From contig NZ_AVPJ01000010.1 of NCBI RefSeq assembly GCF_000768705.1, positions 62,001 to 126,000 of the forward strand: a stretch of 64,000 nucleotides of DNA, in the 5' to 3' direction. Of the stretch, positions 26,276 through 35,511 are shown one piece after another. Numbering within the stretch: position 1 is the stretch's first letter; each line of letters opens with the position of its first letter. Origin of the DNA: Knoellia sinensis KCTC 19936 (GTDB lineage Bacteria > Actinomycetota > Actinomycetes > Actinomycetales > Dermatophilaceae). The position numbers and the translations under genes were made by a program. A model generated the notes under the pieces. That model searched no databases and had not been told where the DNA came from. It saw only the letters and a program-made list of their open reading frames with translations.

Positions 26276-27283
26276 GTGCCCACTCGTCACCGCCTGCTCG
26301 CCATCCTCGTCGCCGTGCTCTGGGGCGCGAACTTCATCGCCATCCACGCCACGCTCGAGCACTTCCCACCCTTCTTCTCCGTGGCCCTACGCTGGATCCC
26401 GCTGGCCCTCGTGGCCATCCTCTTCGTGCCGAGACCCGACGTGCCGTGGCGCTGGATCGTGGGCTACGGGCTGGGGTTCGGCACCCTCCAGTTCGTCTTC
26501 CTCTACTGGGGCATGGCGACCGGCATGCCAGTGGGCCTCGCCTCGCTCGTCCTCCAGAGTTCCGCGCCGTTCACCGTGGTGCTCGGAGCCCTCCTCGGGG
26601 AGCACCTGTCAGGACGACGTGGCCTCGGCGTCCTCGTCGCCATGCTCGGCCTCGCCATCGTCGGCTCCCAGCGCGGCGACGTGTCGGCAGCCTGGCCGTT
26701 CGTCCTCACCGTCCTCGGCGGCCTCGGCTGGGCGTTCGGCAACCTCGCCGCACGGCGGGCGCAGACCACCCAGCCGCTCCGCCTCACGATGTGGATGAGC
26801 GTCGTCCCTCCGGTGCCGATGCTCGCCCTGAGCCTCCTCGTCGAAGGGCCGAGCCGGATCGCCGACTCCTGGGCGACGGTGGGCACCGGCACCGGCGTGC
26901 TGGCCCTGGCCGGTCTCGCCTACACCGCCCTCATCGCGACGGTCATCGGCAGCGGCATCTGGTCCTGGCTCATGGCCCGCCACCCCGCGGGGACGGTTGC
27001 GCCCTTCTCGATGCTCGTCCCCGTCACCGGCTTGACCGCAGCCTGGCTGGCGCTCGGCGAGCGGCCCACGCTCGTGGAATGGCTCGGGTGCGCCGTCGTC
27101 GTGGTGGGCGTTCTGCTCACGGCGAGCGGACGGCATACACCGTCGTCCGCGGGAAGGGTCGCGATGGCGACCACATCCGCGGACGTCACGGATCAGGAGC
27201 GCGTGAACGCCTCGGCGACCTCGAGCAGCCGGTCGTTGGCTTCGCGCTCGGCGATGGTCGCGCGCGCGCCGTCGGTGCCATAG
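26276..27283 (+). CDS. EamA/DMT-family transporter with an abnormal C-terminal tail
   Basis: A membrane protein with ten hydrophobic segments in two EamA repeats ([20 protein letters not shown] near the start; the second repeat from about residue 140). The family exports amino acids or metabolites. The normal fold ends near [13 protein letters not shown]; the last ~45 residues ([17 protein letters not shown] and on) are polar and unlike the family, and the gene runs 91 nt into the 3' end of the convergent hisC. A palindromic repeat at 27145-27184 sits in this tail, so the original stop was probably lost. Start: GTG 26276 preferred; the ATG at 26249 would add 9 residues but overlaps the operator. 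Confidence 0.8.
   Translation: MPTRHRLLAILVAVLWGANFIAIHATLEHFPPFFSVALRWIPLALVAILFVPRPDVPWRWIVGYGLGFGTLQFVFLYWGMATGMPVGLASLVLQSSAPFTVVLGALLGEHLSGRRGLGVLVAMLGLAIVGSQRGDVSAAWPFVLTVLGGLGWAFGNLAARRAQTTQPLRLTMWMSVVPPVPMLALSLLVEGPSRIADSWATVGTGTGVLALAGLAYTALIATVIGSGIWSWLMARHPAGTVAPFSMLVPVTGLTAAWLALGERPTLVEWLGCAVVVVGVLLTASGRHTPSSAGRVAMATTSADVTDQERVNASATSSSRSLASRSAMVARAPSVP
27145..27184 (+). repeat. Short palindromic repeat with GGTCGC-GCGACC core (copy 1)
   Basis: Outer arms GTCCGCGG/CCGCGGAC enclose the inner hairpin GGTCGC-GATG-GCGACC and the spacer ACAT. Related sequences occur at 40666-40711 and, less complete, 40090-40121. This copy lies inside the aberrant tail of the EamA gene. Confidence 0.55.
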
Positions 27284-28293
27284 GGACGGACCGTCAGGCC
27301 GGCTGCCTGGCAGGCCGCCGCGAACTCCGCCGTCCGCTCACCGACGCCGAACCACACGAAGTTGGCGTCGGTGTCGGGGATCTCCCAGCCCTGCTTCTCG
27401 AGCGCCGCCACGACCCGCGACCGCTCGGCGACGAGTTCCTTGACTCGGATGTCGAGTTCGTCGAAGGCCTCGAGCGACGCGATGGCCGCCGCCTGGGCCA
27501 GCGAGTTCACGCCGAACGGGATGGCCGTCTTGCGCAGGGCCTCGGCGACGGGTTCGTGCGCCACGGCGTAGCCGACCCGGAGCCCGGCCAACCCGTAGGC
27601 CTTGGAGAAGGTGCGCAGGACGGCGACGTTGGGGCGGTCACGGTGGATCGCGAGGGCGTCGGGCGCCTCCTCGCTCGTGACGAACTCGAGGTAGGCCTCG
27701 TCGAGGACGACCATCACGTCGTCGGGCACGCGATCGAGGAACGCCTCGAGCTCCTCGGCGCGCACGCTCGGGCCGGTGGGGTTGTTGGGGGTGCAGACGA
27801 GGATGACCTTGGTGCGCTCGGTGATGGCCTCGGCCATGGCGTCGAGGTCGTGCCGCGCCTCACTCGTCAGCGGCACCTGGACGGCGGTCGCGCCCGCGAG
27901 GGCCACGAGGATCGGGTAGGCCTCGAAGCTGCGCCACGCGAAGATCACCTCGTCGCCGGGGTCGCAGAACGCCGTGATGATCTGGCCGAGGACGCCGACA
28001 CTGCCCGGGCCGGTCGCGATGCGGGCGGCCGGGACGCCGAGCCGCTCCGCAAGCTTGGCCGTGAGGGCCGCGACACCCATGTCGGGGTAGCGGTTCATCT
28101 GCCCGGCCTGCTCGCGCACGACGTCCAGCACCGACGGGAGCGGCGGATACGGGTTCTCGTTGGAAGAGATCTTGTATGCCGTCACGCCCGCCTGCGCGGC
28201 CGCGGGCTTCCCTGCCACGTAGGCAGGAACGGCGTCGAGGGCACCCCTGAGTCGGACGCGGGACGAGGGGGTCGAGGGCGTGACGTCGGTCAT
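27193..28293 (-). CDS. hisC: Histidinol-phosphate (aromatic) aminotransferase
   Basis: A 366-aa fold-type I PLP enzyme. It begins with [16 protein letters not shown], the substrate-phosphate/N-terminal arm of HisC/Pat proteins. The PLP pocket includes [10 protein letters not shown] and [10 protein letters not shown], and the Schiff-base Lys is in [14 protein letters not shown]. It transaminates histidinol phosphate or aromatic amino acids. It stands alone, not in a his operon, so it may be the aromatic-acid (Pat) paralogue. The ATG at 28293 is supported by a TACAGT -10 box 7 nt upstream; its 3' end overlaps the EamA gene. Confidence 0.9.
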   Translation of the reverse strand: MTDVTPSTPSSRVRLRGALDAVPAYVAGKPAAAQAGVTAYKISSNENPYPPLPSVLDVVREQAGQMNRYPDMGVAALTAKLAERLGVPAARIATGPGSVGVLGQIITAFCDPGDEVIFAWRSFEAYPILVALAGATAVQVPLTSEARHDLDAMAEAITERTKVILVCTPNNPTGPSVRAEELEAFLDRVPDDVMVVLDEAYLEFVTSEEAPDALAIHRDRPNVAVLRTFSKAYGLAGLRVGYAVAHEPVAEALRKTAIPFGVNSLAQAAAIASLEAFDELDIRVKELVAERSRVVAALEKQGWEIPDTDANFVWFGVGERTAEFAAACQAAGLTVRPYGTDGARATIAEREANDRLLEVAEAFTRS

Positions 28294-28300
28294 GGCGGCC

Positions 28301-28306
28301 ACTGTA
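28301..28306 (-). promoter_or_regulatory. Leaderless-type -10 box of hisC
   Basis: TACAGT on the minus strand, 7 nt before the ATG at 28293; no ribosome-binding site lies between. Confidence 0.6.
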
Positions 28307-28390
28307 GAGGCACGTCCGACAAGGGAGACCGACACCACATCACAGGGTCTCGCGTCCCAACCGTCCCTGTGGTCATGGGACCATGGGCGC

Positions 28391-28777
28391 ATGCAGAACT
28401 TCCTGATCCGCGTCCTCATCAACGCCGTCGCCCTCTGGGCGGCGGCTGGCTTGATCGACGGAATCAGCTTCGGCGACGACGACGCGTGGACGAGCAAGGT
28501 CGTGACGATCGTGCTCGTGGCGCTGGTCTTCGGCCTGGTCAACGCAGTCATCCGGCCGATCGCCAAGGTGCTGTCCTTCCCGGCCGTCGTGCTCACGCTC
28601 GGACTGTTCACTTTCGTCGTGAACGCCTTCATGCTCCAGATCACGGAGTGGATCGCCGACCCCCTGGGTCTGGCGTTCACGATCGACGAGTTCTGGTGGG
28701 ACGCCATCTTCGGTGCGGTGATCATCACGCTCGTCTCGTGGCTGTTGAGCGTCGTCCTGCCCGACGGCGACGACTGA
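28391..28777 (+). CDS. Small membrane protein of the phage-holin-4/YvlD family
   Basis: A 128-aa protein with four hydrophobic segments (about residues 5-22, 35-60, 62-82 and 100-122). The second part carries [20 protein letters not shown] followed by [15 protein letters not shown], the signature of PF04020 (YvlD-like) proteins. Despite the Pfam holin name these are chromosomal membrane proteins of unknown function, sometimes linked to envelope stress. It stands alone between hisC and the VWA gene. Confidence 0.85.
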   Translation: MQNFLIRVLINAVALWAAAGLIDGISFGDDDAWTSKVVTIVLVALVFGLVNAVIRPIAKVLSFPAVVLTLGLFTFVVNAFMLQITEWIADPLGLAFTIDEFWWDAIFGAVIITLVSWLLSVVLPDGDD

Positions 28778-28837
28778 TTCGTCACCGCCTCCCTGCCCCT
28801 GCCTTTCCCCTGAACAAGAACAGCAGCGTTTAAATCC

Positions 28838-30523
28838 ATGGGTCGTCACCAAGCAGAAAACAGCTCGCCGAGCCAGAAGGCGATCATCGCCGCGCTCGTC
28901 ACGGGCGCCATCGTCGTCGCCGGCGGTGCCTACGCCATTGGCAAGGGCACCGGCTCCGGTGAGGAAGGACCGTTCGCGGGCGGCTCCGGGGAGGGCTGCA
29001 GCGCAGCACCCCTGCGTGTCGAGGCGTCGCCCGAGATCGCCGACCTCGTCAAGACGCAGCTCGCGACGGCGACCAAGGAGAACGGCTGCCACCGCTACGA
29101 GGTGACCGGCACCCGGTCCTCGAGCGTGGCGAGCCGGATCCGCCAGGGCAAGGCGCCCGACGTGTGGATCGCCGACTCGACCGTGTGGCTCGACCAGACG
29201 ACCGCCGGCAGTGCCGGCTCCGCGGTCAAGGCCGACTGGGTGTCGTCCGGGTCGCTGGCCCACTCCCCGGTGGTGTTGGCGAACCCACTCCAGAGCCCCG
29301 ACAAGTTCTCGGGCGAGTTCACCTCGTGGAACGAGCTCATCAACAAGAGCGGCGCCATCCACCTCGCCAACCCGCACCTCGACTCCGCGAGCCGCCTCGC
29401 ATTCCTCGCCTCCCGCGAGGGCACACGCACCAAGGACGTCGCCAGTGGCCAGCGGATCATCCTGCTCTCCCGGTTCGCCGCGACGAGCACTGCCGACCTG
29501 CTCCTGGGGGCCTCCGACCCGGCGAAGTCCAACACGACTCGCAGCGAGCCGTTCCCGATCAGCGAGCAGGCCCTCGCGAACTACGCGAAGACCTCCCCGG
29601 GCGTCCTGAGCCCCATGCTGCCCAAGGACGGGACGCACTCGCTGGACTACCCCTGGGTGCCGGCGCCCGACCTCTCCGCCGCCCACAAGGACGCGGCGAA
29701 TGCCGGGTTCCGTGCCCTGACCTCCCCCGCCGCCGTCGAAGCCTTCACCAAGGCCGGCTTCCGGGACGGGGAGAACACCGGTGGGCCGACCATCGGAGAC
29801 GTCGAGGCTGCCAGCTTCACCGCTCTCAAGCCCAAGCCCGCGGCCGAACGGCTCGAGTCGCTGCGCGAGTGGGACGTCCTCAAGGCCGACGCGAGGATGC
29901 TCGCGATCCTCGACGTCTCCGGCTCGATGACCAACATCGCGCCTGACACCGGCGGCAAGACCCGCGCCAAGGTGGCCGAGGAGTCGATGATCACCGCGGT
30001 GCAGCGCCTCCCCGACGGCAGCCAGGTCGGTGGCTGGATCTTCTCCACCGACAAGGGCGGCAAGGGCAAGGACCACGCCCCGCTCACCCCCATCGCCCGT
30101 CTCGACGAACCCTCGGGTGCCGGCACCCACCGCGACAGCATCGTGGCGGCGCTGAAGAAGTTCCAGACCTACCTCGGCGGCGACACCGGCCTCTACGACA
30201 CCACCGCAGATGCCTACGCGGAGATGACGCGGACCTACGACCCCGAGTACTTCAACTCGGTCGTCATCATCACCGACGGCAAGAACGACGACCCGGGTGG
30301 CGGTCTCAACCTCGAGCAGCTGCTCGCGCAGCTCAAGAAGGGTCACGACCCCACCAAGCCGGTGCGGATCGTCACCATCGGCATGGGCGAGGCCGACACG
30401 AAGGCCCTGAGCCAGATCTCCCAGGCCACGGGCGGGTCGAGCTACACGGCGAACACGTCGGACGACCTGTTGACGGTGTTCGTCCAGGCGCTCCTCGCCC
30501 GGGAGCCCGCTCAGGCTCCCTAA
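28838..30523 (+). CDS. Membrane-anchored solute-binding/VWA fusion protein
   Basis: A 561-aa protein. An N-terminal transmembrane anchor (residues ~14-35) is followed by a Gly/Ser linker. Next comes a ~280-residue periplasmic-binding-protein-like domain with [20 protein letters not shown], as in sulfate/molybdate-type binding proteins. A C-terminal von Willebrand factor A domain starts near residue 350. The metal site of the VWA domain is intact (AILDVSGSM, with a later IITDGKNDD). Such fusions occur widely in actinobacteria; binding partner and ligand are unknown. It has its own terminator at 30533-30571. Confidence 0.85.
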   Translation: MGRHQAENSSPSQKAIIAALVTGAIVVAGGAYAIGKGTGSGEEGPFAGGSGEGCSAAPLRVEASPEIADLVKTQLATATKENGCHRYEVTGTRSSSVASRIRQGKAPDVWIADSTVWLDQTTAGSAGSAVKADWVSSGSLAHSPVVLANPLQSPDKFSGEFTSWNELINKSGAIHLANPHLDSASRLAFLASREGTRTKDVASGQRIILLSRFAATSTADLLLGASDPAKSNTTRSEPFPISEQALANYAKTSPGVLSPMLPKDGTHSLDYPWVPAPDLSAAHKDAANAGFRALTSPAAVEAFTKAGFRDGENTGGPTIGDVEAASFTALKPKPAAERLESLREWDVLKADARMLAILDVSGSMTNIAPDTGGKTRAKVAEESMITAVQRLPDGSQVGGWIFSTDKGGKGKDHAPLTPIARLDEPSGAGTHRDSIVAALKKFQTYLGGDTGLYDTTADAYAEMTRTYDPEYFNSVVIITDGKNDDPGGGLNLEQLLAQLKKGHDPTKPVRIVTIGMGEADTKALSQISQATGGSSYTANTSDDLLTVFVQALLAREPAQAP

Positions 30524-30532
30524 GGGACGAGA

Positions 30533-30571
30533 GAAACCGGCGGTGGGGACGAGGTCTCCACCGCCGGTTTC
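30533..30571 (+). terminator. 18-bp hairpin terminator after the VWA gene
   Basis: GAAACCGGCGGTGGGGAC pairs with GTCTCCACCGCCGGTTTC around the loop GAG, with a single G-T wobble. TTGTCT follows. It begins 9 nt after the stop codon. Confidence 0.9.
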
Positions 30572-30610
30572 TTGTCTCCGGACCCGGGAGGGCGCCAGCT
30601 GCGCGCAGGG

Positions 30611-31108
30611 CTACTTGGGCGACTTCGTGGGGCGGTTCTTCCCCGGCGGGACAGACGGCTTTCCCTTCGTCTGTGACCGTGGGGTCGCCGTGGGCGATTC
30701 GCTCGGTGTCGCCGTCGTGGCGATGGGGCTGGCCGTGGCCGTGGTCGTCGGCGTCGTGGTTGCCGGGGCCGACGCCACCGTCTGCTTCGTCCCGCCGGTC
30801 GTCGCGTTCGTGCGTTCTCCGGTGGACGTGGCACTCACCGATGGTGACGTGCCGATCGTGCTCGACGGGGACGGCGACTCAGCCTCCTCGACCGATGACA
30901 GGTCAGGGATCACCGCACTGGGAGAACCGGCTCCCCCGCCTCCGCGCGTCGCGCCCTGGGCGTCGTCGCTCGCACTCCCCAGCGCGAGAGCACCCGCCAG
31001 GACAAGGCACAGCCCCGACGCGGCCAGCAGCATCCACGTGCGCGTGGGGCTGATGCCGGTCGAGTGGCGCGGTGCATCGCGCTGCGGTGGTGCCTCGTCG
31101 TGGGTCAT
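30611..31108 (-). CDS. Membrane-anchored Ser/Thr/Pro-rich protein
   Basis: A 165-aa protein with a polar cytoplasmic start and one hydrophobic segment (WMLLAASGLCLVLAGALALG, residues ~25-44). A long low-complexity Ser/Thr/Pro/Ala region ends in a basic tail (PPGKNRPTKSPK). The composition suggests an extracellular, possibly glycosylated wall-spanning stalk. No domain is recognised. A TAGCGT box 9 nt upstream may be its promoter. It is divergent from cydA. Confidence 0.6.
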   Translation of the reverse strand: MTHDEAPPQRDAPRHSTGISPTRTWMLLAASGLCLVLAGALALGSASDDAQGATRGGGGAGSPSAVIPDLSSVEEAESPSPSSTIGTSPSVSATSTGERTNATTGGTKQTVASAPATTTPTTTATASPIATTATPSESPTATPRSQTKGKPSVPPGKNRPTKSPK

Positions 31109-31182
31109 AGGGGCGCCACGCTACGGCCCCGAGCGGTGTCCCGACACGTCGGCACCCCGCGACCGTCGTTCCCGGGGCGACG

Positions 31183-31223
31183 TTCGACTACTACACATCG
31201 TCGTACTACTATCGAGAGTAGTA
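31183..31223. promoter_or_regulatory. cydA promoter with probable BlaI-type operator
   Basis: A -35-like TTCGAC (31183-31188) and a -10 TACTAT (31207-31212) are 18 nt apart. Overlapping the -10 is the perfect inverted repeat TACTACT (31204-31210)-ATCGAG-AGTAGTA (31217-31223); another TACTAC half-site lies at 31189-31194. TACTA/TAGTA half-sites resemble those bound by BlaI-type repressors in mycobacteria. A BlaI homologue is encoded at 37124 in the same operon, so autorepression is likely. Confidence 0.65.
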
Positions 31224-31306
31224 GAACGACGGCAGCGCGGGAGCGAGGTCGGCAGCAGTCCCAGCAGCGCTGGGGCCCGAAATCAGGGAACGACCCCAGG
31301 AGCGCC

Positions 31307-32776
31307 ATGGAGCCCGTCGACCTCGCCAGGTGGCAGTTCGCCATCACCACCGTCTACCACTTCCTCTTCGTGCCGATCACGATCGGCCTGTCGCTCGTCG
31401 TGGCGGCGATGCACACGGCTTGGGTGCGGACGAGGCGCCCGGAGTGGCTGCGCCTGGCCAAGTTCTTCGGCAAGCTCTTCACGATCAACTTCGCCCTCGG
31501 GCTCGTGACCGGCATCGTCCAGGAGTTCCAGTTCGGGATGAACTGGTCGGACTACTCGCGATTCGTCGGCGACATCTTCGGGGCGCCACTGGCACTGGAG
31601 GCGCTCCTCGCGTTCTTCGTCGAGTCGACGTTCCTCGGGCTGTGGATCTTCGGCTGGGGCCGGATCCCGGAGAAGCTGCACGCGGCAACGATGTGGGTGG
31701 TCCACGTCGGCACCCTGCTCTCGGCCTACTTCATCCTCGCGGCGAACTCGTTCATGCAGAACCCGGTCGGCTTCCGCTACAACCCCGACAGCGGTCGCGC
31801 CGAGATGGCCGACTTCGGCGCCATCCTCACCAACAAGGTGCAGCTCGTCGCCTTCCCCCACGTCATCACCTCGGCCTACATGGTCGGCGGCGCCGTCGTC
31901 ATGGGCGTCGGTCTGTGGCTGTGGCGACGCGCAGCAGCCCCGGGCGCACCCGACGCCGACGACGTGCCGCTCTATCGCAAGGCGACGCGCATCGGCGCCG
32001 TGCTCACCCTCGTGTCCAGCCTCGGCGTCGTCGCCAGCGGTGACATCCAGGGCAAGATCATGACCGAGGTCCAGCCGATGAAGATGGCGGCGGCCGAGGC
32101 GCTCTACGAGAACGAAGCCGGGGCCGCCTTCTCGATCCTGACGATCGGCTCCCTCGACGGCACCGAAGAGGTCTTCGCCATCAAGGTGCCCAAGGTGCTG
32201 GCCTTCATGGCTACGGGCGACCCGAACGGCGTGGTCGAGGGGATCAATCCGATCAAGGCCCGGAACGCCGAGATGATCGCCGAGATCGAGCGCACCTACG
32301 GAGCCGACGTCGCCCGGATCAGCGCCGACGCCGACTACACCCCCAACGTCCCCCTCGCCTACTGGACCTTCCGGCTCATGATGGGCGTCGGGTTCGCCTC
32401 CATGGCCCTGTCGGCGTTCCTGCTCTGGGTGACCCGGGGGTCGACCCGGCCCCCAGTCTCGCGCTGGTGGCTCTGGGCAGCGATCGCGGCGCCACTCCTC
32501 CCCCTGGCGGGCAACAGCTTCGGCTGGATCTTCACCGAGACCGGTCGCCAGCCGTGGGTCGTCAACGGACTCATGACGACGGCCTTCGGCGTCTCACCCT
32601 CCGTGTCGGCGACCGAAGTCCTCATCTCGATGTCCGTCTTCACCCTTCTGTATGCCGTGCTCGCCGTTGTCGAGGTACGTCTCTTCCTCCGCTACGTCGC
32701 CCAGGGCGCCGAGCCCTTCCACGAACCGGAGCAGGTGTCGGAGGCCGCCGACACCCCGCTCCAGTTCTCCTACTGA
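31307..32776 (+). CDS. cydA: Cytochrome bd ubiquinol/menaquinol oxidase subunit I
   Basis: A 489-aa, about nine-helix membrane protein that oxidises quinol and holds haems b558, b595 and d. The N-terminal haem-ligand His lies in TTVYHFLFVPITIGL. The b558 ligands correspond to the His in VAFPHVITSAYMVGG and the Met in RLMMGVGFASM. The family signature GWIFTETGRQPWVVNG is intact. Length is near that of actinobacterial CydA with a short Q-loop. An AGGAG site precedes the ATG at 31307. It heads cydA-cydB-cydD-cydC-repressor-protease. Confidence 0.95.
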   Translation: MEPVDLARWQFAITTVYHFLFVPITIGLSLVVAAMHTAWVRTRRPEWLRLAKFFGKLFTINFALGLVTGIVQEFQFGMNWSDYSRFVGDIFGAPLALEALLAFFVESTFLGLWIFGWGRIPEKLHAATMWVVHVGTLLSAYFILAANSFMQNPVGFRYNPDSGRAEMADFGAILTNKVQLVAFPHVITSAYMVGGAVVMGVGLWLWRRAAAPGAPDADDVPLYRKATRIGAVLTLVSSLGVVASGDIQGKIMTEVQPMKMAAAEALYENEAGAAFSILTIGSLDGTEEVFAIKVPKVLAFMATGDPNGVVEGINPIKARNAEMIAEIERTYGADVARISADADYTPNVPLAYWTFRLMMGVGFASMALSAFLLWVTRGSTRPPVSRWWLWAAIAAPLLPLAGNSFGWIFTETGRQPWVVNGLMTTAFGVSPSVSATEVLISMSVFTLLYAVLAVVEVRLFLRYVAQGAEPFHEPEQVSEAADTPLQFSY

Positions 32777-32828
32777 TTCCTGACTTCCACCTGACCTTCG
32801 AAACCGCTGCAAGAGAGGCGCGTTCGTC

Positions 32829-33872
32829 ATGGACTACCCATTCATCTGGTTCATCCTCATCGGGGTGCTGTGGACCGGCTACCTGGTCCTCGAGGGGTTC
32901 GACTTCGGCGTCGGCGCCCTGTTGCCCGTGCTCGGAGGCCGGGGTGCCCGCGTTGGCGCTGCGGTCGATGAGGCCGACAAGCGGCGACGGGTCATGCTCA
33001 CAGCCATCGGCCCTCACTGGGACGGCAATGAGGTGTGGCTGCTCACGGTCGGCGGCGCGATGTTCGCGGCCTTCCCCCACTGGTACGCCTCGATGTTCTC
33101 GGCCTTCTACCTGCCATTGCTGCTGCTCCTCGTCGCACTCATCGTGCGCAACATGGGCCTCGAATACCGCCACAAGCGGGATGACGACACGTGGCGTCAG
33201 CGGTGGGACCTGGCCATCGTCGGCGGGTCGGTCCTCGCGCCGTTCCTCGTCGGTGTGGCCCTGACGAATCTCGTGCGCGGCGTCCCCCTGGACGCTGACT
33301 TCGAGTACGTCGGATCACTGTGGACCCTCCTCAACCTCCCGAGCCTGCTGGGCGGCCTGACCTTCGTCGCCCTGTCGGTGACGCATGGCGCCCTCTTCCT
33401 CACCCTCAAGACCGACGGTCCGATCCGAGAGGATGCGCGGCGGGTGGCTGAAAGGGCGGGGATCGTGGCCGCCGTTCTCGCCGTGGCACTCATGGCCTGG
33501 GTCGTGACCACTCGTGGCAGCGCGCCCGTGGTCGCCCTCGCCGCGATCGCGGCGGTCGCGCTGGTCGGCGCCCTCGCTGCCAATCGCAGCGGGCGAGAAG
33601 GCCTGGCCTTCGCCGGCACGGCCCTCACCTGGGCCGCGGTAGCAGCGTCCTACTTCGTCGCACTCCACCCGGCGGTGATGCCGACGACGCTTGCCGACGG
33701 CGCCTCCCTCACCATCGAGAACGCGGCCAGCACACCGATGACGCTCGAGATCATGAGCATCGCCGCCCTCATCTTCGTCCCGATCGTCCTCCTCTACACC
33801 GCCTGGACCTACTGGATCTTCCGGCGTCGCCTGACGACCGACCACCTGGCCGCACCGATCCTCGTGAAGTGA
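32829..33872 (+). CDS. cydB: Cytochrome bd oxidase subunit II
   Basis: A 347-aa membrane protein with eight to nine helices. It starts with the family signature FILIGVLWTGYLVLEGFDFG and includes GPHWDGNEVWLLTVGGAMFA, both conserved in CydB. It forms the structural partner of CydA. It lies 52 nt after cydA and 16 nt before cydD, so the four genes are one transcript. Confidence 0.95.
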   Translation: MDYPFIWFILIGVLWTGYLVLEGFDFGVGALLPVLGGRGARVGAAVDEADKRRRVMLTAIGPHWDGNEVWLLTVGGAMFAAFPHWYASMFSAFYLPLLLLLVALIVRNMGLEYRHKRDDDTWRQRWDLAIVGGSVLAPFLVGVALTNLVRGVPLDADFEYVGSLWTLLNLPSLLGGLTFVALSVTHGALFLTLKTDGPIREDARRVAERAGIVAAVLAVALMAWVVTTRGSAPVVALAAIAAVALVGALAANRSGREGLAFAGTALTWAAVAASYFVALHPAVMPTTLADGASLTIENAASTPMTLEIMSIAALIFVPIVLLYTAWTYWIFRRRLTTDHLAAPILVK

Positions 33873-33888
33873 GCGGACGGCATACGAG

Positions 33889-35511
33889 ATGAAGCCTTTT
33901 GACCCAGGACTGCTCCGGGAGGTGCCCGCCATCCGGCGGCCGATCGCACTGCTCGCGGTGGTTGCCGCCGCACAGGGCGCGGCGGCGATCGGGTTGGCGT
34001 TCGCTCTCGCGGGTCTGGTGACCGATGTTGTCGCGCAGCGGGATTGGCAGACGTCAGCAGCATGGGCCGCGGCGGCGTTCCTCGTCCGGGCCGGGCTCGG
34101 GATGCTCGTCGACCGCGTGGGTGCGACCGCCGGGACGTCGGTGAGCTCGGCGCTCCGACGGCGTGTGCTGGCGCGCTGGGTCGCCGCCCCGTCCGAGGCA
34201 CGACCGGCTCCGGAGCGGGCGAGAACCCTGGCGGTTCAGGGAGCCGAAGCGGTGGAGCCGTATGCCGCCCGCTTCCTCCCAGCGCTCGTCGCCGGAGCCG
34301 TCGTGCCGGTATTGGCGGTGGGCGCACTGTTCGTCGTCGACCCGCTCAGCGCGCTCATCGTCGTCGTGACCCTGCCGCTGCTCCCGCTCTTCGCCGCCCT
34401 CATCGGGCGGACGACGGAGGACGACACGATGAGCCGTTGGCGCGCCCTCGAACAGCTCGCCGGGCACTTCGGTGACGTCATGCGCGGGCTGCCGACCCTC
34501 GTGGCCTTCGGGCGGGCACGACGCCAGGTCGACGTCGTGCGCGCGGTGTCGGAGCAGCACCGGGCGGCGACGATGCGGACGCTGCGCCTCGCGTTCCTGT
34601 CATCGGCGGCGCTCGAGCTGCTCGCGACGATCTCGGTCGCCATCGTCGCTGTCACCGTGGGGCTGCGGCTGACCCACGGCTCGGTGACGCTGCACGTCGG
34701 GCTGCTCGCCATTCTCCTTTCGCCAGAGGCCTACTGGCCGATCCGGCGGGTCGGGGCCGAGTTCCACGCTGCCGCTGACGGCGTCACCGCCATCGACTCC
34801 ATCCTCGCCGAACTGAACCCCCCGACTGATTGCCCGGCGCTGCACGCCGAACGCAGCGAGGATGTGCAGCGCCGGGCAATCAGTCGGGTTGTCGTGGAGG
34901 GAGTCACGTACTCGTATCCGGGGGCGAGGGTCCGGGTGCTCGACGGCGTGACCCTGACCGCGGGGCGCGGGCTCACCGTCATCACCGGACCGTCGGGGGC
35001 CGGCAAGTCGACCCTGCTCGACCTCGTCGCCGGCCTGCGGACCCCCACGAACGGCACCGTCGAGACGGAGCGGACGCACTACGTGACACAGCGACCGTTC
35101 CTCCCCGATGGGACGATCGCCGACGCCGTCCTGCTCGGTTCCCCGGCTGGCACCACGCCCGCTGACGCGTGGGTGGCCCTGCGGCGAGTGGGGTTGGCCG
35201 GATTCGTCGCCGGACTCCCCGAAGGACTCGACACCCGCATCGGCGACGACGGGTTCGGGCTGTCCGCGGGGCAGCGGACCCGTCTCGCCCTCGCCCGCGC
35301 CCTCCTCAGCGATGCACCCGTCCTGCTGCTCGACGAGCCGACTGCCCACCTCGACACCGACGCCACCGCCACCGTGCTGGGCATCATCCGCGAGCTCGCC
35401 CTCGTCCGTGGCGTCGTCGCCGTCACCCACTCGGCGGAACTCGTCGCGCTGGCCGACGAGCACGTGCACCTCGATTCGCGCCGACGCCTCCCGGAGGTGG
35501 CACCCGCATGA
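33889..35511 (+). CDS. cydD: CydD subunit of the cysteine/glutathione (cytochrome bd assembly) ABC exporter
   Basis: A 540-aa half-transporter: a six-helix membrane domain in residues ~20-300 and an ATPase domain from about 333. Walker A is GPSGAGKST, the signature LSAGQRTRLALARALL, and Walker B VLLLDEPTAHLD. With CydC it exports thiols or haem-related compounds needed to assemble cytochrome bd. Between the membrane and ATPase domains lies a 68-nt palindrome (34821-34888) read through in frame as about 22 extra residues (PTDCPALHAERSEDVQRRAI). The rest of the protein is normal, so it is probably functional. The stop overlaps the cydC start. Confidence 0.93.
   Translation: MKPFDPGLLREVPAIRRPIALLAVVAAAQGAAAIGLAFALAGLVTDVVAQRDWQTSAAWAAAAFLVRAGLGMLVDRVGATAGTSVSSALRRRVLARWVAAPSEARPAPERARTLAVQGAEAVEPYAARFLPALVAGAVVPVLAVGALFVVDPLSALIVVVTLPLLPLFAALIGRTTEDDTMSRWRALEQLAGHFGDVMRGLPTLVAFGRARRQVDVVRAVSEQHRAATMRTLRLAFLSSAALELLATISVAIVAVTVGLRLTHGSVTLHVGLLAILLSPEAYWPIRRVGAEFHAAADGVTAIDSILAELNPPTDCPALHAERSEDVQRRAISRVVVEGVTYSYPGARVRVLDGVTLTAGRGLTVITGPSGAGKSTLLDLVAGLRTPTNGTVETERTHYVTQRPFLPDGTIADAVLLGSPAGTTPADAWVALRRVGLAGFVAGLPEGLDTRIGDDGFGLSAGQRTRLALARALLSDAPVLLLDEPTAHLDTDATATVLGIIRELALVRGVVAVTHSAELVALADEHVHLDSRRRLPEVAPA
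34821..34888. repeat. In-frame palindromic element inside cydD
   Basis: Two exact 25-nt complementary arms (34821-34845 and 34864-34888) flank an 18-nt loop, GCCGAACGCAGCGAGGAT. The outer arm CCGACTGATTGCCCG matches 14 of 15 positions of the arm of the intergenic hairpin at 54833-54899. Both loops carry CGCAGCGA. Confidence 0.8.

Noticed and set aside
31109-31306. A Rex (redox) operator upstream of cydA
   Set aside because: No TGTGAAN-type palindrome is present; the repeat seen there has TACTAC/GTAGTA half-sites that fit a BlaI-type repressor better.
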